This document shows positions 1 through 8,396 of a DNA stretch of 64,000 nt, one piece after another (within the stretch, counting starts at the first letter, position 1; each line of letters begins with the position of its first letter). This DNA is from Cupriavidus sp. MP-37 (lineage in GTDB: Bacteria > Pseudomonadota > Gammaproteobacteria > Burkholderiales > Burkholderiaceae), in NCBI RefSeq assembly GCF_020618415.1, contig NZ_CP085345.1, positions 1,240,001 to 1,304,000 of the forward strand, in the 5' to 3' direction. The notes under the pieces are model-generated. The model did no database searches, was not told the origin of the DNA, and saw only the letters and a program-made list of their open reading frames with translations. The position numbers were made by a program, and so were the translations under genes.

Positions 1-389
1 TTGCTTTTTTCCCTGGCCAGCATCTTGCCCTTGGAGGCCGGCGGCTGGTGCTGGCCGCGCTCGAACCTGGCGGCGGCGCGTGCGTCGTCGCGCGCAAAGC
101 TGCGCTCCATCCTGGCTTCCGCCTTCACGCGGTCAGCCTCGAGCCGCGCGGCGACGCGCTCTTCCCTGACAATGTCCTGCGCGGCCGACAGGATCTCGGC
201 CCGCAACTGCTCGCGCCTTTGCCTGGCGCTGGCACGGGCCGCCTGCAATTGCGCCTTGCGCTGCTGCAGCCAGTCCCTTCTGTTGACCGGCGCGGGCCTG
301 GCCTCCGCCGGCACGCTCAGGCGCAGTGCCCGGCTGACCGAAACCTTGTCCGCCAGCAGTTTGCGCCGCGGTTCCTTCGCATTACTCAC
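1..389 (-). CDS. Hypothetical charged, coiled-coil-like protein (3' end cut by window edge)
   Basis: The minus strand is open from a GTG at 389 to the window edge, with an in-frame TGA just upstream of the GTG (396-398), so this is the only plausible start in view. The 129 visible residues are rich in Arg, Ala, Glu and Gln, with heptad-like stretches (for example RREQLRAEILSAAQDIVREE) that suggest a long amphipathic helix or coiled coil. There is no signal peptide or membrane segment. I do not recognise the family. The plus-strand frame opposite is also open, but its translation is rich in Ser, Arg and Ala and looks like an antisense shadow. The function is unknown; the gene call rests on composition and reading-frame length only. 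Confidence 0.45.
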   Translation of the reverse strand, partial: MSNAKEPRRKLLADKVSVSRALRLSVPAEARPAPVNRRDWLQQRKAQLQAARASARQRREQLRAEILSAAQDIVREERVAARLEADRVKAEARMERSFARDDARAAARFERGQHQPPASKGKMLAREKS

Positions 390-585
390 GCTGCGTCACT
401 TTCCCAACCGTAGGTGGATGGCGCCAATACATCACCCGTGATCCATGAAATCGTCCTGGCAACCTTACCATAGGACGCCATCCCGGACCGGCTGGTGGCA
501 GATGCCCGCGTGTCCCGCATGCTATATATCGGCCTGCCGCATTGACCACATCGCCCACGTCCATCGACAGAAGAAGGAAGAGCCA

Positions 586-1377
586 ATGAGAACGACCATC
601 GTTGCCGCTGTTGCGCTGCTGGCTGCCGCCCCGCTGCTGGCCCAGTCGCCCGCGCCCGTTACCGCGGCGTCGCCCACGCTGTCACGCGTGGCGCAAGCGG
701 GCATCCTGCGCGTCTGCACGCCGGGAGACTACAAACCCTTCAGCTTCATGAAGGCAGAAGGCCAGTACGAAGGGCTCGACGTGGATCTGATGACCTCGCT
801 GGCCAGCTCGCTGGGCGCCAGGCCGCAATTTGTCAAGACCACGTGGGCCACGCTGATGCCGGATTTTGTCAGCGGCAAGTGCGATATCGGCGCGGGCGGC
901 ATCTCGGTGTCGCTGGAACGGCAGAAGCAGGCCTATTTCAGCGCGCCATACATGGTCAATGGCAAGACTCCCATCACCCGCTGCGAGAACGTGGCCCGCT
1001 TCCAGAGCGTCGAAGCGATCGACCAGCCGAATGTGCGCGTGATTGCCAACCCCGGCGGCAGCAACGAGCGCTTCGCCCGCACGCGCCTGTCCCGGGCCAA
1101 GCTGACCATCCACAAGGACAACCTGACCATCTTCGACGAAGTCATCCGCGGCAACGCCGACGTCTTCGTCACCGAGGCGGCCGAGGCCATCGTCCAGAGC
1201 AAGGCCCATCCCGAGCTTTGCGCCGTCAATCCCGACAAGCCGCTCCAGTACGCTGAAATGGGCTATCTGCTGCCGATCGGCGATGAGGTGTTCAAACGAT
1301 ACGTCGACCAGTGGCTGCACCTGGCCAGGGCCGGCGGTGAATTCGACGCACGCCGTGCGGCGTGGCTGGGGAAGTAG
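586..1377 (+). CDS. Periplasmic cyclohexadienyl dehydratase-like / solute-binding family 3 protein
   Basis: The 263-residue product has a cleavable signal peptide (MRTTIVAAVALLAAAPLLAQ) followed by a type 3 periplasmic binding-protein fold: RVCTPGDYKPFSF near the N terminus, then YEGLDVDLMTSLASSLG, a GGISVSLERQKQAYFS stretch and PGGSNERFAR. The GGISVSLERQ and NPGGSNERF elements recall periplasmic cyclohexadienyl (arogenate/prephenate) dehydratases of the PheC type more than ABC-transporter receptors, and no permease or ATPase gene lies beside it. If so, it would convert prephenate or arogenate to phenylpyruvate or phenylalanine in the periplasm. The start at 586 follows a purine-rich AAGAAGGAAG site (571-580); a longer frame back to 445 has no such site. 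An ordinary amino-acid-binding protein remains possible. Confidence 0.75.
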   Translation: MRTTIVAAVALLAAAPLLAQSPAPVTAASPTLSRVAQAGILRVCTPGDYKPFSFMKAEGQYEGLDVDLMTSLASSLGARPQFVKTTWATLMPDFVSGKCDIGAGGISVSLERQKQAYFSAPYMVNGKTPITRCENVARFQSVEAIDQPNVRVIANPGGSNERFARTRLSRAKLTIHKDNLTIFDEVIRGNADVFVTEAAEAIVQSKAHPELCAVNPDKPLQYAEMGYLLPIGDEVFKRYVDQWLHLARAGGEFDARRAAWLGK

Positions 1378-1607
1378 CGGCTATTGGCGCAGGTCGCCCG
1401 CAATGTCGAGGCGCTGCCGGCGCTGCCCGGCGTCGAATTCATCACGCTGGCGGCGCGGCCGGACTGAAGGCCTGGCAGGTTTCGTCCCGCACCGCAGCCA
1501 GACATGCGTGCGATGACGCACAGACCAGAATTCGCCAGCCATTAATCTCGATGCCATGAACACGCCATCACTTCGAATGGCGTGCGCCGGTCTCTCAGGA
1601 GCATCGG

Positions 1608-4600
1608 ATGGATCGATTTTATTTGTTGGACGCCTCGTTCTGCCCGAGCGTCAACCAGGGTCGCACTCCCATCTACTGCAGCTCGCCCGAGCGCGCCGTG
1701 GCGTCGCAGATGACCGCCTTCACCGCGGCGCTGCAGGCGTGCACCGGCCAGTCGTTCCACCGCTACGGTGCGCTGCACGATTTCTCGGTACGGGAATACC
1801 GGACCTTCTGGCGCTGCTTCCTGCAGTGGTCGCAGGGGCTGGCGTGGTCGGGCAGCCCCGAGCCGGTCTGCGTCGGCGACGATTGCGAGCATGCCCGCTT
1901 CTTCCCGAACGTGCTGCTGAACTATGCGGACAACCTGCTTGGGCTGGAAGTCGCGGGGCCCGACGCGCCGGCGCTGACCGCGTGCCACGCCGATGGCCGG
2001 CGTGAACGCCTGACCCGCGGCGAGCTGCGCGAGCGCGTTGCGCGCGCGGCACATGCCCTGGCGCAACTGGGGCTGCGCGAAGGCGACCGCGTGGTGGGCG
2101 TGATGCGCAACGACGCCGAAGCCGTGATCGCCGCGCTGGCGGTGACCGCGCTCGGCGCCACGCTGTCGACCGCCGCGGCCGAGATGAGCGTCGAGACCCT
2201 GCTCGATCGCTTCGCGCCGCTGGCGCCGCGGCTGCTGCTCGCGCACAGCGCGCAGCGTGCCTTCGACACCGGCATCCCGCTGGCCGACAACATCGCGGGC
2301 CTGGCGGCCGCGCTGCCCTCGCTGCAGGGCATCATCCGGCTCGACGACGGCGCCTTGCCGCCCACCGTCAGCCAGCCCGTCCATGCGCTGGCGGACCTGA
2401 TCGAGCGTGGCGATGCGCAGCAATTTTCCTTCCAGCGCTTTCCCTTCAACCACCCGCTCTTCATCATGTTTTCGTCGGGCACCACCGGCAAGCCCAAGTG
2501 CATCGTGCACGGCGCCGGCGGCAGCCTGCTCGAGCACGTGAAGGAGCACCGGCTGCACTGCGACCTGCGGCCCGGCGACCGCATGTACTTCCACACCACC
2601 TGCGCCTGGATGATGTGGAACTGGCAGCTGTCGGCGCTGGCGTCGGGCGCCGAGATCGTGACCTATGACGGCCCCATCGCCACGGTCGACGCGTTGTGGC
2701 GGCTGGTCGCGGACGAGCGCGTCACGGTGTTCGGCACCAGCCCCGCCTACCTCAAGATGTGCGAGGACGCCGGGCTGGTGCCCGGCCAGCAGTTCGACCT
2801 GGGCGCGCTGCGCGCCATGATGTCGACCGGATCGGTGCTGTTCGACGCGCAGTTCGAATGGGTGCGCGATCATGTCAAGGCGCTGCCGCTGCAGTCGATC
2901 TCCGGCGGCACCGACATCCTCGGCTGCTTCGTGCTGGGCAATCCGAACCTGCCGGTCTATGCGGGCGAAGCCCAGTGCAAGAGCCTGGCGCTCGATGTGC
3001 AGGCATGGGAACACGGCGCGCCCACCAGCGGCATCGGCGAGCTGGTGTGCGTGAACCCGTTCCCGTCGCGTCCGCTCGGCTTCTATGGCGACGCGGACGG
3101 CCAGGGCTTCCACAAGGCCTACTTCTCGGCCAATGCGGGCGTCTGGACCCACGGCGACCGGATCGAGTTTCCGCCCGAAGGCACGGCGCGGCTGCATGGC
3201 CGTTCCGACGGCGTGCTCAATGTGCGCGGCGTCAATGTCGGGCCGGGCGAGATCTATCGCGTGCTGCGCGATATCCCGGAGATCCGCGAAGCGATGGTGG
3301 TCGAGCAGCGCGCGCGCACGGCACCGCCCGACCCCACCCACGCGGAGCGGTACGAGCAACGCATGGTGCTGCTGCTGGTGTTGCAGGACGGCGTCGCGCT
3401 GACCGGTGCGCTGGCCGCGCGCGTGCGCCGCGACCTGGCGCGCCGGGCCTCGCCCACGCATGTGCCCGACCGCATCCTGGCCGTGCCGGCGCTGCCGGTC
3501 ACGCACAACGGCAAGTTCTCCGAGGCGGCCGCGCGCAATGCGGTCAACGGCCTGCCGGTGGGCAATGCCGCGGCATTGCGCAACCCGGACTGCCTCGATG
3601 CCATCCGCAATCATCCGGCCCTGAACCTGGCGGCGCGCGAACTGCCCGCCCCCGGCACGACGCGCGAGCAACTGGAGCGCCATTTGCAGGCCTTGTGGGA
3701 GCGATTGTTCGACTTCGCCCCGATCGGCCGCGACGACAACTTCTTCGACCTCGGCGGCCATTCGCTGCTGGGCGCGCGGATGCTCGCAGCGGTGCACCAA
3801 TCGACCGGACGCACGATTCCGCTGGCGACGCTGCTGTTCACGCCAACCATTGCGGGCCTGGCTGCGGCGATCGACGAGGCCGCGCCCCCGCGGCTCGCGC
3901 CCAACCTGGTGCCGGTGCGCAGCGGTACCGGTTCGCCGCTGTTCCTGGTGCATGGCGCGAGCGGTTCGGTAATGGAATGCTGGGGCATGGTCAACGCGCT
4001 GCGGACGTCGCGCCCGGTCTATGGGCTGCAGGCACGCGGCCTCGACGGCGAGCAGCCGACCCAGCGGCGCGTCGAGGATATGGCGGCCAGCTACATCGAA
4101 CAGATGCGCAGCCTGCAGCCGCGCGGTCCGTACGCGCTGGCCGGCTACTCGTTCGGCGGGCTGGTGGTGTTCGAGATGGCGCAACAGCTGACCCGCGCGG
4201 GCGAGCAGGTCGAGCTGCTGTGCCTGCTCGACACCTATGTCAGCGAGCATTTCCTGCCCTGGCGCACCTGGATGCGCTATTGCTGGAACTATCCCGGCTG
4301 GCAGTTGCGCAAGCTGCGCGCGGTGCCGGCGGCACAGCGCGTGCGCTACCTGAAGTACGCGCTGCGCCGCGCCGCGGAAGGGGTCGGCATGCGCCGCGGC
4401 GGCATCACCTGCAAGCCCGACGCGTTCACCGAGTCGCTGCCGCCGGCACTGCGGCAGGTGCGCGAGACCATGGTGCGCGCCATGACGACCTATCGGCCGC
4501 GGCCGTACCACGCCGGCCCGGTGCTCTATCTGCGCGCCGCGGTCAGGCAGCAGCAGCGCGGCGATCCGCTGTCGCTGTGGCGGCGCGTCGCGCTGGGCGG

Positions 4601-4703
4601 CCTGACCATTGCCGAAGTGCCCTGCAGCCATTTCGACCTGGTCATCGAACCGAACCTGCAGGTGGTGGCGGCGATCCTGGACGAAGGGCTGGCGGGCGCG
4701 TGA
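1608..4703 (+). CDS. Three-domain acetoacetyl-CoA synthetase-like / peptidyl carrier / thioesterase protein
   Basis: The 1031-residue protein has three domains. Residues 1-670 are an ANL adenylating enzyme of the acetoacetyl-CoA synthetase type: FPNVLLNYADNLLG, the P-loop FSSGTTGKPK at 288-297, SGGTDILGCFVLGNPNLPVYAGE, GVWTHGDRIEF and the late lysine in NGKFSE. Residues about 680-755 are a carrier domain with DNFFDLGGHSLLG, where Ser719 should take the phosphopantetheine arm. Residues about 770-1031 are a type I thioesterase with GYSFGG (Ser848) and likely partners Asp875 and His1008. This would load a short beta-keto or related acyl group onto its own carrier and release it. There is no condensation or ketosynthase domain. 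The stop overlaps the start of a phosphopantetheinyl transferase, so the two are translationally coupled. The product is unknown. Confidence 0.88.
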   Translation: MDRFYLLDASFCPSVNQGRTPIYCSSPERAVASQMTAFTAALQACTGQSFHRYGALHDFSVREYRTFWRCFLQWSQGLAWSGSPEPVCVGDDCEHARFFPNVLLNYADNLLGLEVAGPDAPALTACHADGRRERLTRGELRERVARAAHALAQLGLREGDRVVGVMRNDAEAVIAALAVTALGATLSTAAAEMSVETLLDRFAPLAPRLLLAHSAQRAFDTGIPLADNIAGLAAALPSLQGIIRLDDGALPPTVSQPVHALADLIERGDAQQFSFQRFPFNHPLFIMFSSGTTGKPKCIVHGAGGSLLEHVKEHRLHCDLRPGDRMYFHTTCAWMMWNWQLSALASGAEIVTYDGPIATVDALWRLVADERVTVFGTSPAYLKMCEDAGLVPGQQFDLGALRAMMSTGSVLFDAQFEWVRDHVKALPLQSISGGTDILGCFVLGNPNLPVYAGEAQCKSLALDVQAWEHGAPTSGIGELVCVNPFPSRPLGFYGDADGQGFHKAYFSANAGVWTHGDRIEFPPEGTARLHGRSDGVLNVRGVNVGPGEIYRVLRDIPEIREAMVVEQRARTAPPDPTHAERYEQRMVLLLVLQDGVALTGALAARVRRDLARRASPTHVPDRILAVPALPVTHNGKFSEAAARNAVNGLPVGNAAALRNPDCLDAIRNHPALNLAARELPAPGTTREQLERHLQALWERLFDFAPIGRDDNFFDLGGHSLLGARMLAAVHQSTGRTIPLATLLFTPTIAGLAAAIDEAAPPRLAPNLVPVRSGTGSPLFLVHGASGSVMECWGMVNALRTSRPVYGLQARGLDGEQPTQRRVEDMAASYIEQMRSLQPRGPYALAGYSFGGLVVFEMAQQLTRAGEQVELLCLLDTYVSEHFLPWRTWMRYCWNYPGWQLRKLRAVPAAQRVRYLKYALRRAAEGVGMRRGGITCKPDAFTESLPPALRQVRETMVRAMTTYRPRPYHAGPVLYLRAAVRQQQRGDPLSLWRRVALGGLTIAEVPCSHFDLVIEPNLQVVAAILDEGLAGA

Positions 4704-5527
4704 CGCCGCGGACATTGCACAACATGGAGCAGGATGGCTTTGCCGCACGGGGCGCGGAAGCTGCCGCGCCGCTCGTGCTGCCGCAACCGGAGCGACTAAC
4801 GTTGCCGGACGGCGCGGTAGAGGTATGGATGCTGGACGACGCGCAGGTCGATCCCGCCTGCGCGCGGCTGGCCCATACGCTGGCGCCGGACGAGCGCGCG
4901 CGCGCCCTGGCCTACCGGCATGCCAGGCACTGCAACGGCTATATCGCCCGGCGCGGGTTGCTGCGCTGGCTGCTCGGCGGTTATCTGCGCTGCGCGCCCG
5001 AAGAGCTGCTCTTTGCCGTTTCGGCATTCGGCAGGCCGGTGCTGCAATGGCCGCAGGCGCGGCTCGCTTTCAGCGTGTCCCACACCGACGGCATCGCGCT
5101 GCTGGCATTCGCGCGGGCTTGCCGCCTGGGCGTGGACGTGGAGCGGCGTACCGGCGGACTGGATGCTCCGGGCCTCGGGCACGGCGTGTTTTCCGCCGTG
5201 GAGGCGCGCACGCTCGCGCGCTCGCGGTCCGACCCGACCGAAACCCTGCTCCGTCTGTGGACGCGCAAGGAAGCGCTGCTGAAGGCGCTCGGCACGGGCC
5301 TCGCGGGCGATCCCACCGCCTATAGCACGCACGACGACGGGCGGCGCGGCGCAGGCCATTGGCGGGCTTCGCACCATGGCGCTGCCATCTGTGGCTGGAC
5401 CTGCCTGGACCTGGATGCCGGGGCAGCGTTCCGGGCGGCGCTGGCCGTATCGCTGCCGGACGCAAGCGTTACGTGCCACCGCTGCGCGGTGCCGGACCCG
5501 CCGCGTAACACGTTACGTTACACGTAA
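4700..5527 (+). CDS. 4'-phosphopantetheinyl transferase, Sfp/Gsp type
   Basis: This 275-residue protein carries the Sfp-family signatures: LGVDVERR (metal-binding Asp/Glu) and WTRKEALLKALGTGL, plus FGRPVLQW and LAFSVSHTDG. It should transfer the phosphopantetheine arm of CoA to an acyl or peptidyl carrier domain in the cytoplasm. The GTG start at 4700 overlaps the TGA of the upstream synthetase-carrier-thioesterase gene (GTGA), which strongly suggests that its client is that carrier domain (Ser719). An in-frame ATG at 4724 is an alternative start, but nothing else separates the genes. The C-terminal codons run into a symmetric repeat of GTAAC/GTTAC units that includes the stop codon. Confidence 0.9.
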   Translation: MTPRTLHNMEQDGFAARGAEAAAPLVLPQPERLTLPDGAVEVWMLDDAQVDPACARLAHTLAPDERARALAYRHARHCNGYIARRGLLRWLLGGYLRCAPEELLFAVSAFGRPVLQWPQARLAFSVSHTDGIALLAFARACRLGVDVERRTGGLDAPGLGHGVFSAVEARTLARSRSDPTETLLRLWTRKEALLKALGTGLAGDPTAYSTHDDGRRGAGHWRASHHGAAICGWTCLDLDAGAAFRAALAVSLPDASVTCHRCAVPDPPRNTLRYT

Positions 5528-5528
5528 C
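5505..5528. promoter_or_regulatory. Double inverted repeat (operator-like) overlapping the PPTase stop codon
   Basis: Four pentamers lie in the order GTAAC, GTTAC, GTTAC, GTAAC, with AC between the first and second and between the third and fourth. Each half is itself an inverted repeat and the halves are related to each other. It lies about 190 bases before the receiver-like gene at 5721, with no other gene between. The symmetry resembles a binding site for a dimeric regulator working as a pair of dimers, but no regulator gene is adjacent and transcription in this region is unproven. Confidence 0.4.
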
Positions 5529-5720
5529 GCCCCGCGGCCCGTCACCAGCGCATCCATGCGGTCCCGCCGCCCCGCATCTGTGCCGGAAGCCCGCGGCCCG
5601 CCTGGCTCTGGCGCTGGCACGGCCTGGCACCGCCCACCCTTGTGAGGGCTGGCATCGCCCTTGCTGATTCTGCTGGAAAGCGTTGGCCCAGATGCCAACG
5701 CCAGACAACCGGAGGAAGAG

Positions 5721-6215
5721 ATGAGCTGGATTCACCGTGGAACGCCGGTCCCGGCGCAAGGGCTGCAGTCCGGCCGCGAGGCGCATGCCGTGGTCATCGA
5801 CGACATGCCGGTGTTCCGGCACGGCATCACGCGCCTGCTCGGCGAGATGCCGGGCATCAGCCGGGTGGAACCGGTGGAGATCGAGGCCCTGGCGACGCGC
5901 AATCTGCGCTTGCCGGCCCCGGCGCTGCTGGTATTCGGCATGCCGCCGGACCTTGCCGATGGCTGGAACCAGCTGCGCCTGGCCAGCCTGGTGCTCAGGC
6001 CGCGGCGCCTGCTGCTGATTTCGGACAATATGTGGCTGCGGCTGCCGCAAGGCCTGGACCCGCGCTTTGCCCGCACCTCGTGCCGGTCCGCTTCCGTCGC
6101 CACCATCGAGCGCGACGTGCGCGCGCTGCTGGACCTGCCGCTCGCCGCGCCGGCCAAGGCCCCCGCGGACGCCGCGCCCGCGGGCCCACAGCGGCCCTTC
6201 CACGCGTTCGCGTAA
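5721..6215 (+). CDS. Receiver-like protein without phosphoacceptor Asp or output domain
   Basis: The 164-residue product begins like a NarL/FixJ-type response regulator: HAVVIDDMPVFRHGITRLLGEMPG gives the first strand, the acidic pair and helix 1. The third strand reads ALLVFGMPPD where a working receiver has a phosphoacceptor Asp (LLDLxMP), so Phe replaces Asp. The fifth-strand Lys is also not evident, and no helix-turn-helix follows; the tail is Ala/Pro-rich and disordered. It is therefore probably a pseudo-receiver acting by protein contact, or a decaying regulator. The start at 5721 has a perfect GGAGG at 5711-5715. It lies downstream of the synthetase/PPTase pair and could regulate it, which is inference from position only. 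Confidence 0.7.
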   Translation: MSWIHRGTPVPAQGLQSGREAHAVVIDDMPVFRHGITRLLGEMPGISRVEPVEIEALATRNLRLPAPALLVFGMPPDLADGWNQLRLASLVLRPRRLLLISDNMWLRLPQGLDPRFARTSCRSASVATIERDVRALLDLPLAAPAKAPADAAPAGPQRPFHAFA

Positions 6216-6373
6216 GGCCCGGCTATTCGAGCCTATCGCGCCGGCGAGATCGTTTGCACCTGCGCCGTGGCACCGATGCTGCGGCGCGGGAACGACGGTA
6301 GCTGGCTGAACGGCATTACTGCCCCTGCCCTCCCCTGGGGGGGAATGCCGCGCAGATCAGGTTTCAGTTCCTA

Positions 6374-6445
6374 CCGTCATTCCCGCGAAAGCGGGAATCC
6401 AGCGTCGTTAAAAGTCACTGGGTCCCCGCTTTCGCGGGGACGACA
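6374..6445. repeat. REP/BIME-like inverted repeat doublet
   Basis: Two hairpins lie head to head. The left one has TTCCCGC-GAAA-GCGGGAA and the right one TCCCCGC-TTTC-GCGGGGA, and the right arm is an imperfect reverse complement of the left, including the flanking GTC and CCAG. Such paired GC-rich palindromes are typical short interspersed elements of beta- and gamma-proteobacteria. The rest of the 6216-6656 gap shows no gene; a weak AT-rich patch near 6520-6560 may hold the promoter of the next gene. Confidence 0.7.
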
Positions 6446-6656
6446 GTCACTGGACTGAGCGGCATTACCCCGTTGGGCGTCCCGCGCGACGGCAGCAACG
6501 CAAGGCACCGATTTTTCTAAGCTCGCCGCCCAAAAAGTTTCACTTCCGCTATAAAACACAAGCTGTAACCATGCACCCAACCCTGCCCCCGCCCCGCATG
6601 GATGGGGAACGCGTGCGGCGGCGGCACCGCCGTTTCCCCCATCACGCCAGCGACGG

Positions 6657-8312
6657 ATGACCATGGTGTTCTTGCTGATGCGGCGCCTTGCTGTGCTGGC
6701 CATCCTGCTGTGGCTTGGCATCGCCGCGGTCCAGGCCGCGCCGGATCCCGCCGCCGAAGCGGAGGCCGCGCCGGTCGAAGTCCGGCTGATGAACCGCCCG
6801 ATCGTGGTGCTGCGCGCAACGCTGGCCGGCGTCACGCCTGAAGCGCGCGCCCGGCGCGCGCGCGACCGCTTCGAAGCTCTGACCCCATCCGACCTGCGGC
6901 AGCCCGTGCGCACCAGCCCTGGTGAACTCGCCGGCCAGCACGGCGAAGCCATCTATATCGGCGAGCGGCTGCTGCTGGCCGTGGTCGAAGGCGACCGCGA
7001 CCCCGAGGACAAGGCCGCCACGCTGGAGGGGCTGGTGCGGCAGTCCGTCGCCAATGTCAACCACGTCGTGGCCGCCCGGCGCCAGCAACAGCACTGGCCT
7101 ACGCTGATTCGCGGCGCCTTGCGCACGGGCGGCGCGCTGGCGGTTGCGGTATTGCTCTGCTGGGGGCTGACGAAGACCCGGCGCTTGCTGGGGCGCGTGG
7201 TGGACGCCTCGTTGCAGCGGCACCTGAAGGCGCGCACCGCCAACGGCTTTGACTGGACCGCCGCGCTCTACCAGCTGACCGACCGCATCGTGCGCATCCT
7301 GGCGGTGGCGCTGTTCGCGCTGGTCGCTTTTGTCTGGCTGGAATTCTCGCTGCTGCAGTTTCCGCTGACGCACCCGCTCGGCGCGCGCATGGGCGCTTAC
7401 CTGTGGCGGCTGCTCGAAGGGATCGGCGGCGCCATGGTCAGCGCCATCCCGGGCTTGCTGGTGGTCGCCATCATCCTGTTCATCACGCGTGGCGTGCAGG
7501 CGGTGGTCGCCAGCGTGTTTGCGGCCACCGAGCGCGGCAGCCTGACGGTGCCCGGCCTGCATCCCGAGACGGTGCCGGCGACGCGCCGCCTGGCCACGGT
7601 GCTGGTGTGGGCGCTGGGCTTCACCTTTGCCTACCCGTACATTCCCGGGTCGCAGAGCGACGTGTTCAAGGGCGTGTCGGTGCTGCTCGGTTTCATGCTG
7701 ACGCTGGGCTCGGCCAATGTCGTGAACCAGCTGATGAGCGGCATGGTGCTGGTGTATGCGCGCGCGCTGCGCGTGGGCGACATGGTCAGCATCGGCGATA
7801 CCGTGGGATGGGTCGAGAGCCTGGGGCCGCTGTCGGTCCGGCTGGTCAACCTGCGGCAGGAGCAGGTAACGCTGCCAAACGCCGTGGTGGTCGGCAGCGC
7901 CGTGCACAACTATTCGCGCTCCGGGGACATCAACGGGGGCAGTGCGGCGCTGCTGTCGTCGGCAGTGACGATCGGCTATGACACGCCCTGGCGCCAGGTC
8001 CATGCGATGCTGCTCAATGCCGCGCGCCAGGTGCCCGGGCTGGACCCGGCAACGGCGCCCTTTGTGCTGCAGCGCGGGCTGTCGGACTTCTACGTCGAAT
8101 ACGAGCTGTTCTTCGCCATCGAAGACCCGCGCCGCCGCTTCTTCGCGCTGTCCACGCTGCATGCCGCGATCCAGGACGAGTTCAATCGCCACAACGTCCA
8201 AATCATGTCGCCGCATTTCGTGCTGCAGCCGAAGGAGCCGGTGATGGTGCCGACCGAACAATGGCACGCGCCCCCCGCCACGCCTCCCGCGCAGCAGCGC
8301 GGCGAGGGCTGA
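6657..8312 (+). CDS. MscS-family mechanosensitive ion channel
   Basis: The 551-residue protein has a signal peptide or first membrane helix (LAVLAILLWLGIAAVQAA), a periplasmic region of about 110 residues, then several membrane segments (around 155-175, 220-240, 260-290 and 310-360). The MscS core follows: LLGFMLTLGSANVVNQLMSGMVLVYARALRVGDMVSIGDTVGWVESLG, then LPNAVVVGSAVHNYS. The MscS domain lets ions and small solutes out on hypo-osmotic shock; the long N-terminal part marks it as one of the larger, YbdG/YnaI-like paralogues. The start at 6657 is followed by a second ATG at 6663; either could be used. It is separated from the next gene by 84 bases and may be cotranscribed with it. Confidence 0.88.
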   Translation: MTMVFLLMRRLAVLAILLWLGIAAVQAAPDPAAEAEAAPVEVRLMNRPIVVLRATLAGVTPEARARRARDRFEALTPSDLRQPVRTSPGELAGQHGEAIYIGERLLLAVVEGDRDPEDKAATLEGLVRQSVANVNHVVAARRQQQHWPTLIRGALRTGGALAVAVLLCWGLTKTRRLLGRVVDASLQRHLKARTANGFDWTAALYQLTDRIVRILAVALFALVAFVWLEFSLLQFPLTHPLGARMGAYLWRLLEGIGGAMVSAIPGLLVVAIILFITRGVQAVVASVFAATERGSLTVPGLHPETVPATRRLATVLVWALGFTFAYPYIPGSQSDVFKGVSVLLGFMLTLGSANVVNQLMSGMVLVYARALRVGDMVSIGDTVGWVESLGPLSVRLVNLRQEQVTLPNAVVVGSAVHNYSRSGDINGGSAALLSSAVTIGYDTPWRQVHAMLLNAARQVPGLDPATAPFVLQRGLSDFYVEYELFFAIEDPRRRFFALSTLHAAIQDEFNRHNVQIMSPHFVLQPKEPVMVPTEQWHAPPATPPAQQRGEG

Positions 8313-8396
8313 CTCGCCTGCGCCCCGCAGCGATCACGCATCGGTGCTCGCCATGCCGGCCTGGCCAGCCCCGCGGGCCTTCACCAAGGAGCGGAC

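Noticed and set aside
1378..1607. Possible C-terminal relic after the PheC-like gene (frame ending at 1467, ...VEALPALPGVEFITLAARPD)
   Set aside because: It looks like the tail of a deacetylase- or hydrolase-type gene, but only about 29 codons are readable with no start or family match, so I do not list it as a gene.
1542..5027. Long antisense reading frame (minus strand) opposite the synthetase gene
   Set aside because: The translation is dominated by Arg, Ala, Gln and His with no domain signature, the typical shadow of a GC-rich gene on the other strand.
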